Source: Candidatus Rhodoferax randersensis (GTDB lineage: Bacteria > Pseudomonadota > Gammaproteobacteria > Burkholderiales > Burkholderiaceae_C). Taken from it: DNA of 64,000 nucleotides. This document shows positions 49,454-57,575 of this stretch, one piece after another. Location of the stretch: the NCBI GenBank assembly GCA_016718155.1, contig JADKEH010000004.1:254292-318291 (forward strand), written 5' to 3'. The notes beneath the pieces were generated by a model. That model was not told the DNA's origin and searched no databases. It saw only the letters and a list, made by a program, of their open reading frames with translations. The position numbers and the translations under genes were made by a program. Position 1 is the first letter of the stretch. The number at the start of each line of letters is the position of its first letter.

Positions 49454-49473
49454 AACGGTTCGCACGAACTGTT
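49454..49473. promoter_or_regulatory. 20-bp near-palindrome upstream of a small gene
   Basis: AACGGTTCG, CA, CGAACTGTT: 8 of 9 arm pairs match. It sits 31 bases before the GTG at 49505 and could be an operator or a leader hairpin. Confidence 0.4.
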
Positions 49474-49504
49474 AAAGTGCCCAAAATCATATCGAAAGCT
49501 TATT

Positions 49505-49684
49505 GTGGCAACTCCCAACTACGGATACGAAAAGCGCCAGAAAGAACTGGCCAAGAAGCGCAAGAAAGAAGACAAGCTCAAGCACAAGGCCGAGCGCAAG
49601 GCGGGTGACCCGGAGCAGCCCGAGACGCAGGGTCAGGACACTGACAACGCGGGTGATGCACCCGCGCCTGGTGTGGCGCAGTAG
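49505..49684 (+). CDS. Small Lys-rich conserved protein
   Basis: This is a 59-residue hydrophilic protein starting with GTG. ATPNYGYEKRQKELAKKRKK and EDKLKHKAERKAG form a very basic helix; the C-terminal half is acidic and Pro-rich, likely disordered. I recognise the TPNYGYEKRQKELAKK pattern as a small conserved betaproteobacterial family without a known role. A nucleic-acid or ribosome contact is a guess from the charge. The near-palindrome at 49454 lies upstream. It converges on the SMP-30-like gene. Confidence 0.75.
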   Translation: MATPNYGYEKRQKELAKKRKKEDKLKHKAERKAGDPEQPETQGQDTDNAGDAPAPGVAQ

Positions 49685-49693
49685 CGTCGATAC

Positions 49694-50791
49694 TTACTTA
49701 GGCAGCCAACCCAGTCCCTTGGCGTGCAGACTCTGAATGTAGAGTCGGTCGGTCGTCTCCGTGACCGCCGTGGTCTCGGGGTAGCTGCCACTCGGGTCCT
49801 GCAGATCAGCCACGATCTTTCCGTCCTCGGTGAACGCCATCACATGGCCATAGGCCTTGGGAATCGGCCACAAGGCACGGGGCAGGCGTAGCGTCACTTT
49901 GCGCAAGAACGGTTGCGGTCCCATCTTGTCGATCACCGGATTGCGCGGTTTGGCCAGTCCCATCCAGATCTTGCCATCCAAACCCCGCATCAAGTTATCA
50001 GGGTAACCGGGCAGGTTGTCCAGCAGCACCGAGGCCAGCGGACTGGCCTGGCTGATGTCGAGTCGATTGGCCTTCACCGAAATCTTCCACACGCGGTACT
50101 TGCCGGTCTCATTCACAAACAGCGACTGGCCGTCCTGGCTGAGCGCCACGCCATTGGCGAAACTCAGACCCTTGGCCACCAGGCGCGTGGCCCGCGTGAG
50201 GGGGTCGTATTCCAGCACGCGCCCGGTCGAGGACTGTTCCAGGATGTCGAGCACACTGGCCTCAAACGTGCCGCCCCAGGCGGCCGGGGCGAAGCGCGTC
50301 GAGGCATCAGTCAGGTAGATTTTGCCGCTGGGCGCCACCACTACTGCGTCGGCGTAGCGGATCGGGTCGGTGTCAACCGTATCGGTGAGCACCGTGACCT
50401 GTTTGTCGGGAGCGATTGAGAGCAGGCCCTTGATGGAGTCGGCGGCAATCAGGTTGCCGGCGGCATCGAAGTCAAAGCCCAGCACGCGACCGCCGGTGTT
50501 CACAAACACCTCCCGGGCGCTGCCGTCGGGGTTCATGCGCAGGATGTTGCCACTCAGCACGGTGGTGTAGAGCTTTCCATCCTTGGCCAGCACGATGTGC
50601 TCGGGGCCCTCTTCGTCGCCCAGCGAGATCATCTTCAGATTGGCCAGCCGGTTGTTGACGGCGTGCGGTCCTTGGTAGCCCGGCGCCGTTGGCGCCTGCC
50701 AGTGAACCGGCGAGATGGGTACCGGCCACAGCGTCAGGTAGGCGACGGCGCCAAGCAGCAGCAGGCCCAGGACAGACAGCGTTTTCTTCAT
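49694..50791 (-). CDS. SMP-30/gluconolactonase-like beta-propeller protein
   Basis: This is a 365-residue protein with an N-terminal hydrophobic signal or anchor (MKKTLSVLGLLLLGAVAYLTLWPV). The body resembles SMP-30/strictosidine synthase-like six-bladed propellers: GPEHIVLAKDGKLYTTVLSG, GKIYLTDASTRFAP, FANGVALSQDGQSLFVNET, YPDNLMRGLDGKIWMGL. These are calcium-dependent lactonases or hydrolases. The ATG at 50791 follows AAGGAG and overlaps the mnmH stop in ATGA. It is a second exported propeller here; it has no CxxCH motif and is not a close copy of the one at 2189. Confidence 0.87.
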   Translation of the reverse strand: MKKTLSVLGLLLLGAVAYLTLWPVPISPVHWQAPTAPGYQGPHAVNNRLANLKMISLGDEEGPEHIVLAKDGKLYTTVLSGNILRMNPDGSAREVFVNTGGRVLGFDFDAAGNLIAADSIKGLLSIAPDKQVTVLTDTVDTDPIRYADAVVVAPSGKIYLTDASTRFAPAAWGGTFEASVLDILEQSSTGRVLEYDPLTRATRLVAKGLSFANGVALSQDGQSLFVNETGKYRVWKISVKANRLDISQASPLASVLLDNLPGYPDNLMRGLDGKIWMGLAKPRNPVIDKMGPQPFLRKVTLRLPRALWPIPKAYGHVMAFTEDGKIVADLQDPSGSYPETTAVTETTDRLYIQSLHAKGLGWLPK

Positions 50792-51849
50792 GTGATCTCC
50801 TTGATCATTCGTTCGGCCAGAACCGCCATTGCCCGGGCAGAGTGGTCGGTCGGGCTCAGAGATTGGGCCAGCGGGAATTGGGTGAAGTTGCGTCGCATCG
50901 ATTGCAGGTAACCCGGATCGTAATGCTCGGTCAGCAGGGCCTGCACCACTGGTTCGATCATGCCGGCGCGGACCGATGCTTTCCAGGCCCCGACCACGGC
51001 GCGGCCTCGAAACTCGATCAGCACATCCAGGCGGCTGCAGAACAGCTCGGCATCCTGCACGAAGAAGCTGTAATCCTCCACCAGCAGGGCCACGCGCTCG
51101 GGGTCGGGCAGGATCAGGTTCAGGCACGGGCTGGCCCGCATGGCTTCGATCAATGGCATCGGTACCGCGACGTTGCCCACTTTCTTGCTCTCACTCTCCA
51201 CGAACACGGGTCGGGTCGGATCAAACCGGCGCAAGGCATCCCACACCAGGGTGTCGAATCGTTTTTGGCTGGGCTGCGCCAGGCCCGGGATGGCGCCCAG
51301 CACCGAACTGCGGTGATTGGCCAGTGCTTCGAGGTCGATGACCTGAGCGCCCAGCGCCTGCAAGGTCTGCAGCAAACGCGTCTTGCCCGATCCGGTGGTG
51401 CCGCAGACCACCCGAAACTGCAGGCCCGGCACAACACGAGCGATATCGAGCAGCATGGCGGCGCGAAACGCCTTGTAGCCACCTTCAAGCAGGGTCACAC
51501 GAAAGCCGATTTGATCCAGGATCAGTGCCAGCGAACCACTGCGCTTGCCGCCACGCCAGCAGTACGCCAGCGGCTTCCAGTCCCTGGGTTTGTCAATCAC
51601 CTCGCGTTCGATGTGGGCAGCGATGTTGCGCGCCGCGATGGCCGCGCCGCGTTTTTTGGCCTCGAACGCATTGACCTGTACGTACATCGTGCCGATGGCA
51701 TGGCGCTCCTGATCATTGAGCGTTGGCCAGTTGACGGCGCCCGGCAGGTGATCCAGCGCGAACTCGCTTTCACTGCGGGCGTCGATGATGGTGTCGAACT
51801 CGGCCAGGCGCGCCAACACGTATGCGGCGTTTTGAACGGCCAGACTCAT
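50788..51849 (-). CDS. mnmH: tRNA 2-selenouridine synthase MnmH (SelU)
   Basis: This is a 353-residue enzyme. The N-terminal rhodanese domain has the catalytic Cys97 in LAYCWRGGKRSGSLA, and the P-loop domain has GTTGSGKT at 150-157. MnmH replaces sulphur in 2-thiouridine 34 of tRNA with selenium via a geranylated intermediate, using selenophosphate; no selD is in this window. The ATG at 51849 overlaps the tesA-like stop in ATGA, and the C terminus overlaps the lactonase gene, so all three are translationally coupled. A longer frame to 51939 is within the upstream gene. Confidence 0.95.
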   Translation of the reverse strand: MSLAVQNAAYVLARLAEFDTIIDARSESEFALDHLPGAVNWPTLNDQERHAIGTMYVQVNAFEAKKRGAAIAARNIAAHIEREVIDKPRDWKPLAYCWRGGKRSGSLALILDQIGFRVTLLEGGYKAFRAAMLLDIARVVPGLQFRVVCGTTGSGKTRLLQTLQALGAQVIDLEALANHRSSVLGAIPGLAQPSQKRFDTLVWDALRRFDPTRPVFVESESKKVGNVAVPMPLIEAMRASPCLNLILPDPERVALLVEDYSFFVQDAELFCSRLDVLIEFRGRAVVGAWKASVRAGMIEPVVQALLTEHYDPGYLQSMRRNFTQFPLAQSLSPTDHSARAMAVLAERMIKEIT

Positions 51850-52529
51850 TTGAGCAGCTTTCGCAGCTCGGGCCAGACGTTGTCGAGCATCAGTGGGTGC
51901 GCCTCTTCCTTGGGGTGGATTCGGTCGGGCTGAAACCACTTTGCGCTGTCCACCGCGTCTGCAATGCCTTTCAAGAAGAAGGGCACCAGCGCCGCCTTGT
52001 TGCCCTTGGCGACCTGGCCGAACATCTCTGCGAAGCGGCGCGCGTAGTCCTGGCCGTAGTTTGGTGGCACCTGCATGCCCACCAGCAAGACCCGGGCGCC
52101 GGTTTGCTGCGCGGCCTGCGTCATGTGCGTGAGGTTGTCTTGCGTCATCTGCAGGGGCAGGCCGCGTATGGCGTCGTTGGCTCCCAGTTCGATCACGACA
52201 TGGGTCGGCCGGTGCTGCAACAGCAGGGCGTCCAGCCGGGAGCGGCCGCCAGAAGTGGTGTCGCCGCTGATGCTGGCGTTGACCACCCTTGCGGCAATTT
52301 TTTCAGCCGCCAGTCGCCGCTCCAGCAAGGCCACCCAGCCAGTGCCGCGTTTGAGGCCGTATTCGGCGCTCAGGGAGTCTCCGACCACCAGTATGACGGC
52401 CGGACCGGGCGCGGGTTTGCTGCTCACCGTCGGCGCGGCAGCCACCGCCGCTGTCAGCAGGGATGACCCCGCCAGGGTAGCCAACACAGAGACTGCGCTA
52501 AAGTGTCGTCGAACCAAAGAAAACCTCAT
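51846..52529 (-). CDS. tesA: Arylesterase/GDSL lipase (TesA-like)
   Basis: This is a 227-residue SGNH hydrolase. It has a signal peptide (to about residue 32), block I GDSLSAEYGL with Ser52, GGRSRLDALL (block II), IELGANDAIRG (block III), and block V DRIHP. TesA enzymes are periplasmic thioesterase/lysophospholipase/arylesterases. Its ATG shares two bases with the ATG of the divergent ybbA-like gene (CATG at 52527-52530). ATGs at 52541 and 52544 further upstream are in frame and would put the start inside the neighbouring gene. Confidence 0.88.
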   Translation of the reverse strand: MRFSLVRRHFSAVSVLATLAGSSLLTAAVAAAPTVSSKPAPGPAVILVVGDSLSAEYGLKRGTGWVALLERRLAAEKIAARVVNASISGDTTSGGRSRLDALLLQHRPTHVVIELGANDAIRGLPLQMTQDNLTHMTQAAQQTGARVLLVGMQVPPNYGQDYARRFAEMFGQVAKGNKAALVPFFLKGIADAVDSAKWFQPDRIHPKEEAHPLMLDNVWPELRKLLK

Positions 52530-53217
52530 GTCTGAATCCATCATTGCCGTTGAACACCTCTTCAAGTCCGTTACCGATTCCACAGGAACCCTCGACATTC
52601 TGCGCGATATTGATTTTGTGCTGGCGGCGCGGGAGACTGCGGCCATAGTTGGCGCCTCCGGTTCGGGCAAGAGCACGCTGCTGTCCATCATTGCGGGCTT
52701 GGACACCCCCACGCGCGGCACGGTTCGTTTGGCCGGGCAGGATCTGTTTGCCATGGACGAGGACGAACGCGCGGCGCTGCGTGCGCAGAAGGTCGGTTTT
52801 GTGTTCCAGAGCTTTCAACTGCTGGGCAATCTCACGGCGTTGGAAAACGTGATGCTGCCGCTGGAACTGGCCGACCGGCGCGACGCCCGCAAGGCCGCCA
52901 CCGAAATGCTGGCACGCGTGGGCCTGTCCGAACGCCTGGGCCATTACCCGAAAGTGCTCAGCGGCGGCGAGCAGCAACGCGTGGCCCTGGCGCGCGCCTT
53001 CGTGGTGCAACCGGCGCTGCTGCTGGCTGACGAGCCGACCGGCAGCCTGGACTTTGCCACCGGCGAGAAAGTGATGGAACTGATGTTTGCGCTCAATCAG
53101 GAGCTGGGCACCACGCTGGTATTGGTCACGCACGACCGGGGCATCGCGCAGCGTTGTCAGCACTGCATCACGATTGAGGCCGGGCGGGTGGTCCCTCAAG
53201 GCTTGCCGTCCCAGTAG
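52528..53217 (+). CDS. ybbA: ABC transporter ATP-binding protein (YbbA-like)
   Basis: This is a 229-residue ATPase of the LolD/MacB type. Walker A is GASGSGKST at 42-50, signature [15 protein letters not shown] and Walker [13 protein letters not shown], with the H-loop in VLVTHDRG. YbbA normally pairs with the FtsX-like permease YbbP. Here the next gene is an RNA methyltransferase, and no permease is adjacent, so the ATPase appears orphaned. Divergence from tesA matches the E. coli arrangement. Its start codon overlaps the tesA start. Confidence 0.88.
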   Translation: MSESIIAVEHLFKSVTDSTGTLDILRDIDFVLAARETAAIVGASGSGKSTLLSIIAGLDTPTRGTVRLAGQDLFAMDEDERAALRAQKVGFVFQSFQLLGNLTALENVMLPLELADRRDARKAATEMLARVGLSERLGHYPKVLSGGEQQRVALARAFVVQPALLLADEPTGSLDFATGEKVMELMFALNQELGTTLVLVTHDRGIAQRCQHCITIEAGRVVPQGLPSQ

Positions 53218-53258
53218 TCCAGGCGATCTGGCGCGTGACTTGCAGGGATAATCCAGGC

Positions 53259-54038
53259 ATGTCCTCTCCCAAAGTCCTGTTCGGTTTTCATGCCGTCGGA
53301 GTGCGCCTCAAGACTGCGCCCCAATCCATTGTCGAAATCTATTTCGAGCCCACCCGGCGCGACGCGCGCATGCGCCAGTTTTTGGAGAAGGCCAAGGAGG
53401 CGGGCGTGCGGCTGATTGAAGCCGACAGCATGCGTCTGGCCAAGCTAAGCGGTGGGCATGGCCATCAGGGCGTGGCGGCGCGGGTGCACGAGCTCAAAGC
53501 GGTGCGCTCACTCGATGAGTTGCTGGAGCAGCTTGAAGCCAGCCAGGCCGAGTTGCCGCCCGAGCAGCGCCAGGCCGCGTTGATCCTGGTACTCGATGGG
53601 GTGACCGACCCGCACAACCTGGGCGCCTGCCTGCGCGTCGCCGACGGTGCCGGCGTGCACGCGGTGATTGCGCCCAAGGACCATGCCGTGGGCGTCAACG
53701 CCACGGTGGCCAAGGTCGCCAGCGGCGCGGCCGAAACCGTGCCTTACTTCATGGTGACCAACCTGGCGCGCACCCTGAACGAACTCAAGGAGCGCAATAT
53801 CTGGATCATCGGTACCAGCGACGTGGCGCCCAAGACCCTGTACCAGGCCGACCTGAAAGGCTCGATCGCGTTGGTGCTGGGCGCCGAAGGTGACGGCATG
53901 CGCCAGCTCACTGCCAAGACCTGCGACGAACTGGTGCGTATTCCGATGCGCGGTGCGGTGGAGAGCCTGAATGTCTCAGTGGCCAGTGGCGTGTGTTTGT
54001 ACGAAGCGCTGCGGCAGCGGACCTCATTCGTTTCTTGA
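53259..54038 (+). CDS. rlmB: 23S rRNA 2'-O-methyltransferase RlmB
   Basis: This is a 259-residue SPOUT methyltransferase. An N-terminal substrate-binding domain ([28 protein letters not shown]) is followed by the trefoil-knot motifs [35 protein letters not shown] and [22 protein letters not shown]. It methylates G2251 of 23S rRNA. The ATG at 53259 is chosen over the earlier frame opening at 53235. Confidence 0.94.
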   Translation: MSSPKVLFGFHAVGVRLKTAPQSIVEIYFEPTRRDARMRQFLEKAKEAGVRLIEADSMRLAKLSGGHGHQGVAARVHELKAVRSLDELLEQLEASQAELPPEQRQAALILVLDGVTDPHNLGACLRVADGAGVHAVIAPKDHAVGVNATVAKVASGAAETVPYFMVTNLARTLNELKERNIWIIGTSDVAPKTLYQADLKGSIALVLGAEGDGMRQLTAKTCDELVRIPMRGAVESLNVSVASGVCLYEALRQRTSFVS

Positions 54039-54056
54039 TACCTGGGAGAACCTGCT

Positions 54057-54401
54057 TTGAATCGATTTGCTACTGTTTTGATAGTGGTCTGCTCAATGGT
54101 GATGCTCGCGAGCTGCACACAAGAGCAACAGAACAAGATCAGCCGGGATATCCAGAACTGGACCGGCACCAACGGTGTGCTGGAGGTCTATGCGGGCGAC
54201 AAGGTGGTGCGCCGCTTCCTGAAGATCGACAAGCTCAGTACCGCGATGGGGACCGATGACAACCGGCCGCGCCCCTACCGTTTTGGGTATGGCGTGCTGG
54301 ACGAAAACCTCAACATGGTTGCCGATGCGAACGAGAAGAAGGTCTACTTCGAGATCAGCGACTACGGCACCAACTACGTCTTCTTCGAAAGTCCAAGGTA
54401 G
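54057..54401 (+). CDS. Small putative lipoprotein
   Basis: This is a 114-residue exported protein. The TTG at 54057 follows GGGAG, and the lipobox LASC places the modified Cys at residue 20. The mature part has a short beta-rich sequence (LEVYAGDKVVRRFLKIDKLST, RFGYGVLDENLNMVAD) and no family I recognise. It begins 18 bp after rlmB. A short palindromic word (GCTACTGTTTTGATAG) encodes part of the signal peptide. It converges on the chromate transporter genes. Confidence 0.75.
   Translation: MNRFATVLIVVCSMVMLASCTQEQQNKISRDIQNWTGTNGVLEVYAGDKVVRRFLKIDKLSTAMGTDDNRPRPYRFGYGVLDENLNMVADANEKKVYFEISDYGTNYVFFESPR
54069..54084. repeat. Short palindrome-like word inside the lipoprotein signal peptide
   Basis: GCTACTGTTTTGATAG, a near copy of the word at 9159-9175 in uup. 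Confidence 0.35.
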
Positions 54402-54410
54402 TCGCCCGCC

Positions 54411-54426
54411 GCCCGTTACCTCGGGC
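54411..54426. terminator. Small hairpin between convergent genes
   Basis: GCCCG, six-base loop and CGGGC between the lipoprotein (+) and the chromate transporter (-) 3' ends. No T-run follows in either direction, so terminator function is weakly supported. Confidence 0.3.
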
Positions 54427-54432
54427 GCACGC

Positions 54433-55029
54433 TCATACCCAACCGATCCAACCCAACATGGCCCCGGCGCCCAATAGCCACAGCATGTGCAGGCGCGCGC
54501 GCCAGATCACCAGAGCGGTGCACAAAGCCAGTAGCCACAGCGGCCAGTCGCGCGTGGCGTCCCCCTGACCCTTGGCAAGCACCCAACCGGTGGCCATCAG
54601 CAAGGCGATCACGATGGGGGCCATGCCTTGCTTGAAGGCGCGCACGGCGCGCAATTCGCGATTGCGGTGACCCCAGCGCGCTGCGGCGTAGGTGAGGGTG
54701 GTGCTGGGCAGCATGATGCCGACCATGGCCACCAGCACGCCCATCAGCCCGAAGCCCCAAGCGCGAGCGCCGGCGGCGACGCCACCACCGGCGTTCACCC
54801 CGACGTTCCAGCCCATCAGTGCCACAAACAACACATTGGGGCCGGGCGCAGCCTGGGCCAGCGCGATGGAGGAGCTGAATTGCGCGTCACTCAGCCAGCC
54901 CTGTTGCGTGACCAGGTAACGGTGCATGTCGGGCGCGGTGGTGATGGCGCCGCCGATCGACAACAGGGACAGCGACAGGAAGTGCGTGAACAGCGACAGC
55001 CAGTCCGCGGCGGTGAGGGTCAGGCTCAT
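54433..55029 (-). CDS. Chromate transporter, second half (ChrA-like short chain)
   Basis: This 198-residue membrane protein is one CHR domain: SIGGAITTAPDMHRYLVTQQGWLSDAQFSSSIALAQAAPGPNVLFVALMGW. About five to six helices. It overlaps the preceding CHR-domain gene by 4 bp. Short-chain CHR proteins act in pairs with opposite topology to export chromate (or an unknown anion). Confidence 0.88.
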   Translation of the reverse strand: MSLTLTAADWLSLFTHFLSLSLLSIGGAITTAPDMHRYLVTQQGWLSDAQFSSSIALAQAAPGPNVLFVALMGWNVGVNAGGGVAAGARAWGFGLMGVLVAMVGIMLPSTTLTYAAARWGHRNRELRAVRAFKQGMAPIVIALLMATGWVLAKGQGDATRDWPLWLLALCTALVIWRARLHMLWLLGAGAMLGWIGWV

Positions 55030-55616
55030 TCGTCGGGGTCTCCCGAGGCGGTCGCGCCCAGCCGCCGGTAGGCCCAGACGCAGGCGACACCTCCCAGCCC
55101 CAAGAGCACCCAGGCCAGCGGCCAGCGCAGCCAGGCAATGGCCACAAAAGTCGCAGCAATCAGGCCCCAGCACACCACCCAGCCCATCACGTTGCGCTGG
55201 AGCGCCGCCACCAGCTTGAGCCCGGTGCCGGCGATCAGCCCGGCCGCTACCGCGCCCATGCCGCGCAACGCGCCCTGCACCTGCGGCGTATCGGCCACGC
55301 CGGCCAACAAGGCCGCCAGCGTCAGCACAATCAACAACGGGAACAGCAGCATGCCGGCCAGGGCGGCAAGGGCACCGCGCAAACCGAAGTAGCGGTCGCC
55401 AATCATCATCGAGAGGTTGACCACATTGGGTCCCGGCATGATTTGCGCCACTGCCCAGTCTTCAATGAACTCCTCGCGCGTCAACCACTGGCGACGTTCC
55501 ACCAGTTCGACCTGTACCACTGCCAGTACCCCGCCAAAACCCTGCAAGGCCAGCCAGGTGAACGCCCAGAACAATTCAGCCAGTGAGTGGGGGCGCGGTG
55601 TGTTACGCGAGTTCAT
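55026..55616 (-). CDS. Chromate transporter, first half (ChrA-like short chain)
   Basis: This 196-residue membrane protein carries the other CHR domain: LQGFGGVLAVVQVELVERRQWLTREEFIEDWAVAQIMPGPNVVNLSMMIG. The APGPN/MPGPN motif is shared by both halves. I start at the ATG at 55616. The pair probably forms a heterodimeric chromate efflux system. The spacer to 55767 contains the inverted repeat at 55679. Confidence 0.88.
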   Translation of the reverse strand: MNSRNTPRPHSLAELFWAFTWLALQGFGGVLAVVQVELVERRQWLTREEFIEDWAVAQIMPGPNVVNLSMMIGDRYFGLRGALAALAGMLLFPLLIVLTLAALLAGVADTPQVQGALRGMGAVAAGLIAGTGLKLVAALQRNVMGWVVCWGLIAATFVAIAWLRWPLAWVLLGLGGVACVWAYRRLGATASGDPDE

Positions 55617-55678
55617 TGCAGGCTGACTTGGCAAGGGGTGATCAAACCCATACCGCACACGATCGTTGAACCAGTATC

Positions 55679-55753
55679 GTCATCGCGAGGCCGCAGGCCG
55701 TGGCGATCCATGTCTTTTGGAGTCCTGGATTGCTTCACTGCGTTCGCAATGAC
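55679..55753. repeat. Second intergenic inverted repeat, GTCATTGCGAGCG family
   Basis: A 75-bp element with GTCATCGCGAGG at one end and CGTTCGCAATGAC at the other, and inner GATCCAT/TGGATTG. It resembles the sucA-sucB element at 21998 and could form a long stem. It lies between the chromate gene and the SDR reductase, both on the minus strand. Confidence 0.7.
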
Positions 55754-55767
55754 ATGGTTTCCTCACT

Positions 55768-56532
55768 CTACACGGACATGCCGCCCGATACCTCGATGAC
55801 CGCGCCATTGATGTAGCTGGCCTCATCGCTGGCCAGGAACGCGTAGACGTTGGCAATCTCCTCAGGCTTGCCCAGGCGGCGCAGCGGGACGCGGTGTTCC
55901 ATTTCGGCAATCACCTTTTCGGGGATGGTGGACAGGATCGGCGTTGAGATGAATCCCGGCGCGACCGCATTGACGCGCACACCCTTGGGGCCAAGTTCAC
56001 GGCTCCAGGTCTTGGTGAAACCGATCACACCAAACTTGGTGGCGGCGTAGTTGGTCTGGCCGAAGTTGCCGTAGATGCCCACCACCGAGGAGGCATTCAG
56101 GATGACGCCGCTGCCTTGCGCCACCATCGTGTCAGCCACCGCCTGGGCACAATGGAAGACCCCACGCAGGTTGACATCAATGACGCGGTCAAACTGTTCC
56201 AGCGTCATCTTCTGCAAACGCGCGTCCTGGGTGATGCCGGCATTGTTGACCAGCACATCGATGCGGCCAAACTGGGCCACGACTTTGGCCACGACGGCAT
56301 CCACCATCGCGCGCTGGGTGACGTCCATCACATAACCTTGCGCCGTGGCGCCGGCGTCAAGGCATTGCGACACAGCTGCGTCCACGCCGGCTAAGCTGAC
56401 ATCGCAGACGATGACCGTGGCACCCTCGCGGGCAAATTTGAGGGCAGTGGCCAGGCCAATGCCTTGAGCGGCGCCGGTAATGAGGCTGACTTTGCCGGAC
56501 AGGCGTGGAGAAATCGAAAGGGAAGATGACAT
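55768..56532 (-). CDS. SDR-family reductase (FabG/PhaB-like)
   Basis: This is a 254-residue classical SDR. The cofactor motif is TGAAQGIG (G20, G24, G26), [11 protein letters not shown], and the catalytic Tyr/Lys lie in NYAATKFGV. The C-terminal [32 protein letters not shown] is typical of FabG and acetoacetyl-CoA reductase. It could make 3-hydroxyacyl-ACP or -CoA; the fad-like genes nearby favour the CoA side. I start at the ATG at 56532. Confidence 0.9.
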   Translation of the reverse strand: MSSSLSISPRLSGKVSLITGAAQGIGLATALKFAREGATVIVCDVSLAGVDAAVSQCLDAGATAQGYVMDVTQRAMVDAVVAKVVAQFGRIDVLVNNAGITQDARLQKMTLEQFDRVIDVNLRGVFHCAQAVADTMVAQGSGVILNASSVVGIYGNFGQTNYAATKFGVIGFTKTWSRELGPKGVRVNAVAPGFISTPILSTIPEKVIAEMEHRVPLRRLGKPEEIANVYAFLASDEASYINGAVIEVSGGMSV

Positions 56533-56656
56533 GGAACTGAGAAGAAAGAGAGGGATAAGAATGCGAGCGTGGCCAGAGCCAAGCGGCGCGTGACCAGCCT
56601 TGGAGTTTAGCCCGACCTGGCGCCACGACGACTCGGCGCGCTGGGCGCAGCGTGGA

Positions 56657-57547
56657 TCAGGCCGCTTTGGCGGCTGCGGGGCGGCGCTTGCGTGCCGGTT
56701 TGGCGGTCGCTCTGCTGGTCGTTGTCGCCGGCGCTGGCTCCTCGACGTCGAAAAACATGCGCGCCAGGCCGTGGGGCTGGTAGGGTCGCCACGTTTCGTC
56801 AGCCGACTGCGCCAGCCGCTTGGCAATCAGGTACAGCGCGGCAGGCGCGCTGGCCATGCCGATGTGGCTGTGGCCGCGCAGGTTGATGTTCTCGGCTTCG
56901 GGTTGCGGCTCTTCGATGGAGCAGGGCCAAGCCACGACGCCGTCGACCTTACTGTAGACCGAGGTGGTGGGTACCGGTGGCTTAAGGCGCATTTCCAGGT
57001 GCTGGCTGAAGTCCTGGTCTTCCAGGCGGTCGCCAGACAGCCATTCGTACAAGTGCGTGCCGGTGGAGGCCAGCGGGTGGCCGGTGAAGGGTGAACCGAG
57101 CATGATCACCTGGCGCACCAGCTTGGGCTCCATGCGCGCCAGTTCCCTGGCGTAGACGCCGCCCAGACTCTGTCCAATGATGCTGACCTTCTGGCCATAG
57201 GCGTCGTACACGGAGCGCAGCCGCTCAAGCATCACCTCGCTGTGTGCCTCGCGCCAGCCCTTGTTGCGTCCCAGATCCCACGGGTAGGTGGTGTAGCCGA
57301 TCTCGTCGAGGAATTTGCGCAGCAGCGCCGTCGAGTAGTCCCCGGCGCCCAAACCGGGAATCACCAGCACCGGGTGGCCATCGCCCTTGGGAACCATGTA
57401 CTGCAGGGCCTTGAACGAGGCCACGCCGGCCCAGAACTCCCACACCGCGCGCGACTCCATCGCCAGCAACCAGGGCGAGGGGGGCTCGATATCCGGGAAC
57501 TGGGTCAGTGACTTGCGCAAGCGTTTCATGCGGGACATGGTGGTCAT
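56657..57547 (-). CDS. Alpha/beta hydrolase (lipase/esterase-like)
   Basis: This 296-residue protein has the nucleophile elbow GQSLGGVYA and the oxyanion-hole strand [16 protein letters not shown]. The Lys/Ala-rich C-terminal tail ([15 protein letters not shown]) is unusual for an esterase and probably disordered or nucleic-acid/polyanion-binding, as in some PHA-granule proteins. No substrate can be assigned. It lies 28 bases downstream of the FadB-like gene and in the same direction. Confidence 0.8.
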   Translation of the reverse strand: MTTMSRMKRLRKSLTQFPDIEPPSPWLLAMESRAVWEFWAGVASFKALQYMVPKGDGHPVLVIPGLGAGDYSTALLRKFLDEIGYTTYPWDLGRNKGWREAHSEVMLERLRSVYDAYGQKVSIIGQSLGGVYARELARMEPKLVRQVIMLGSPFTGHPLASTGTHLYEWLSGDRLEDQDFSQHLEMRLKPPVPTTSVYSKVDGVVAWPCSIEEPQPEAENINLRGHSHIGMASAPAALYLIAKRLAQSADETWRPYQPHGLARMFFDVEEPAPATTTSRATAKPARKRRPAAAKAA

Positions 57548-57575
57548 TCTCCGGCGACGGGGCTCGATTGAAGCG

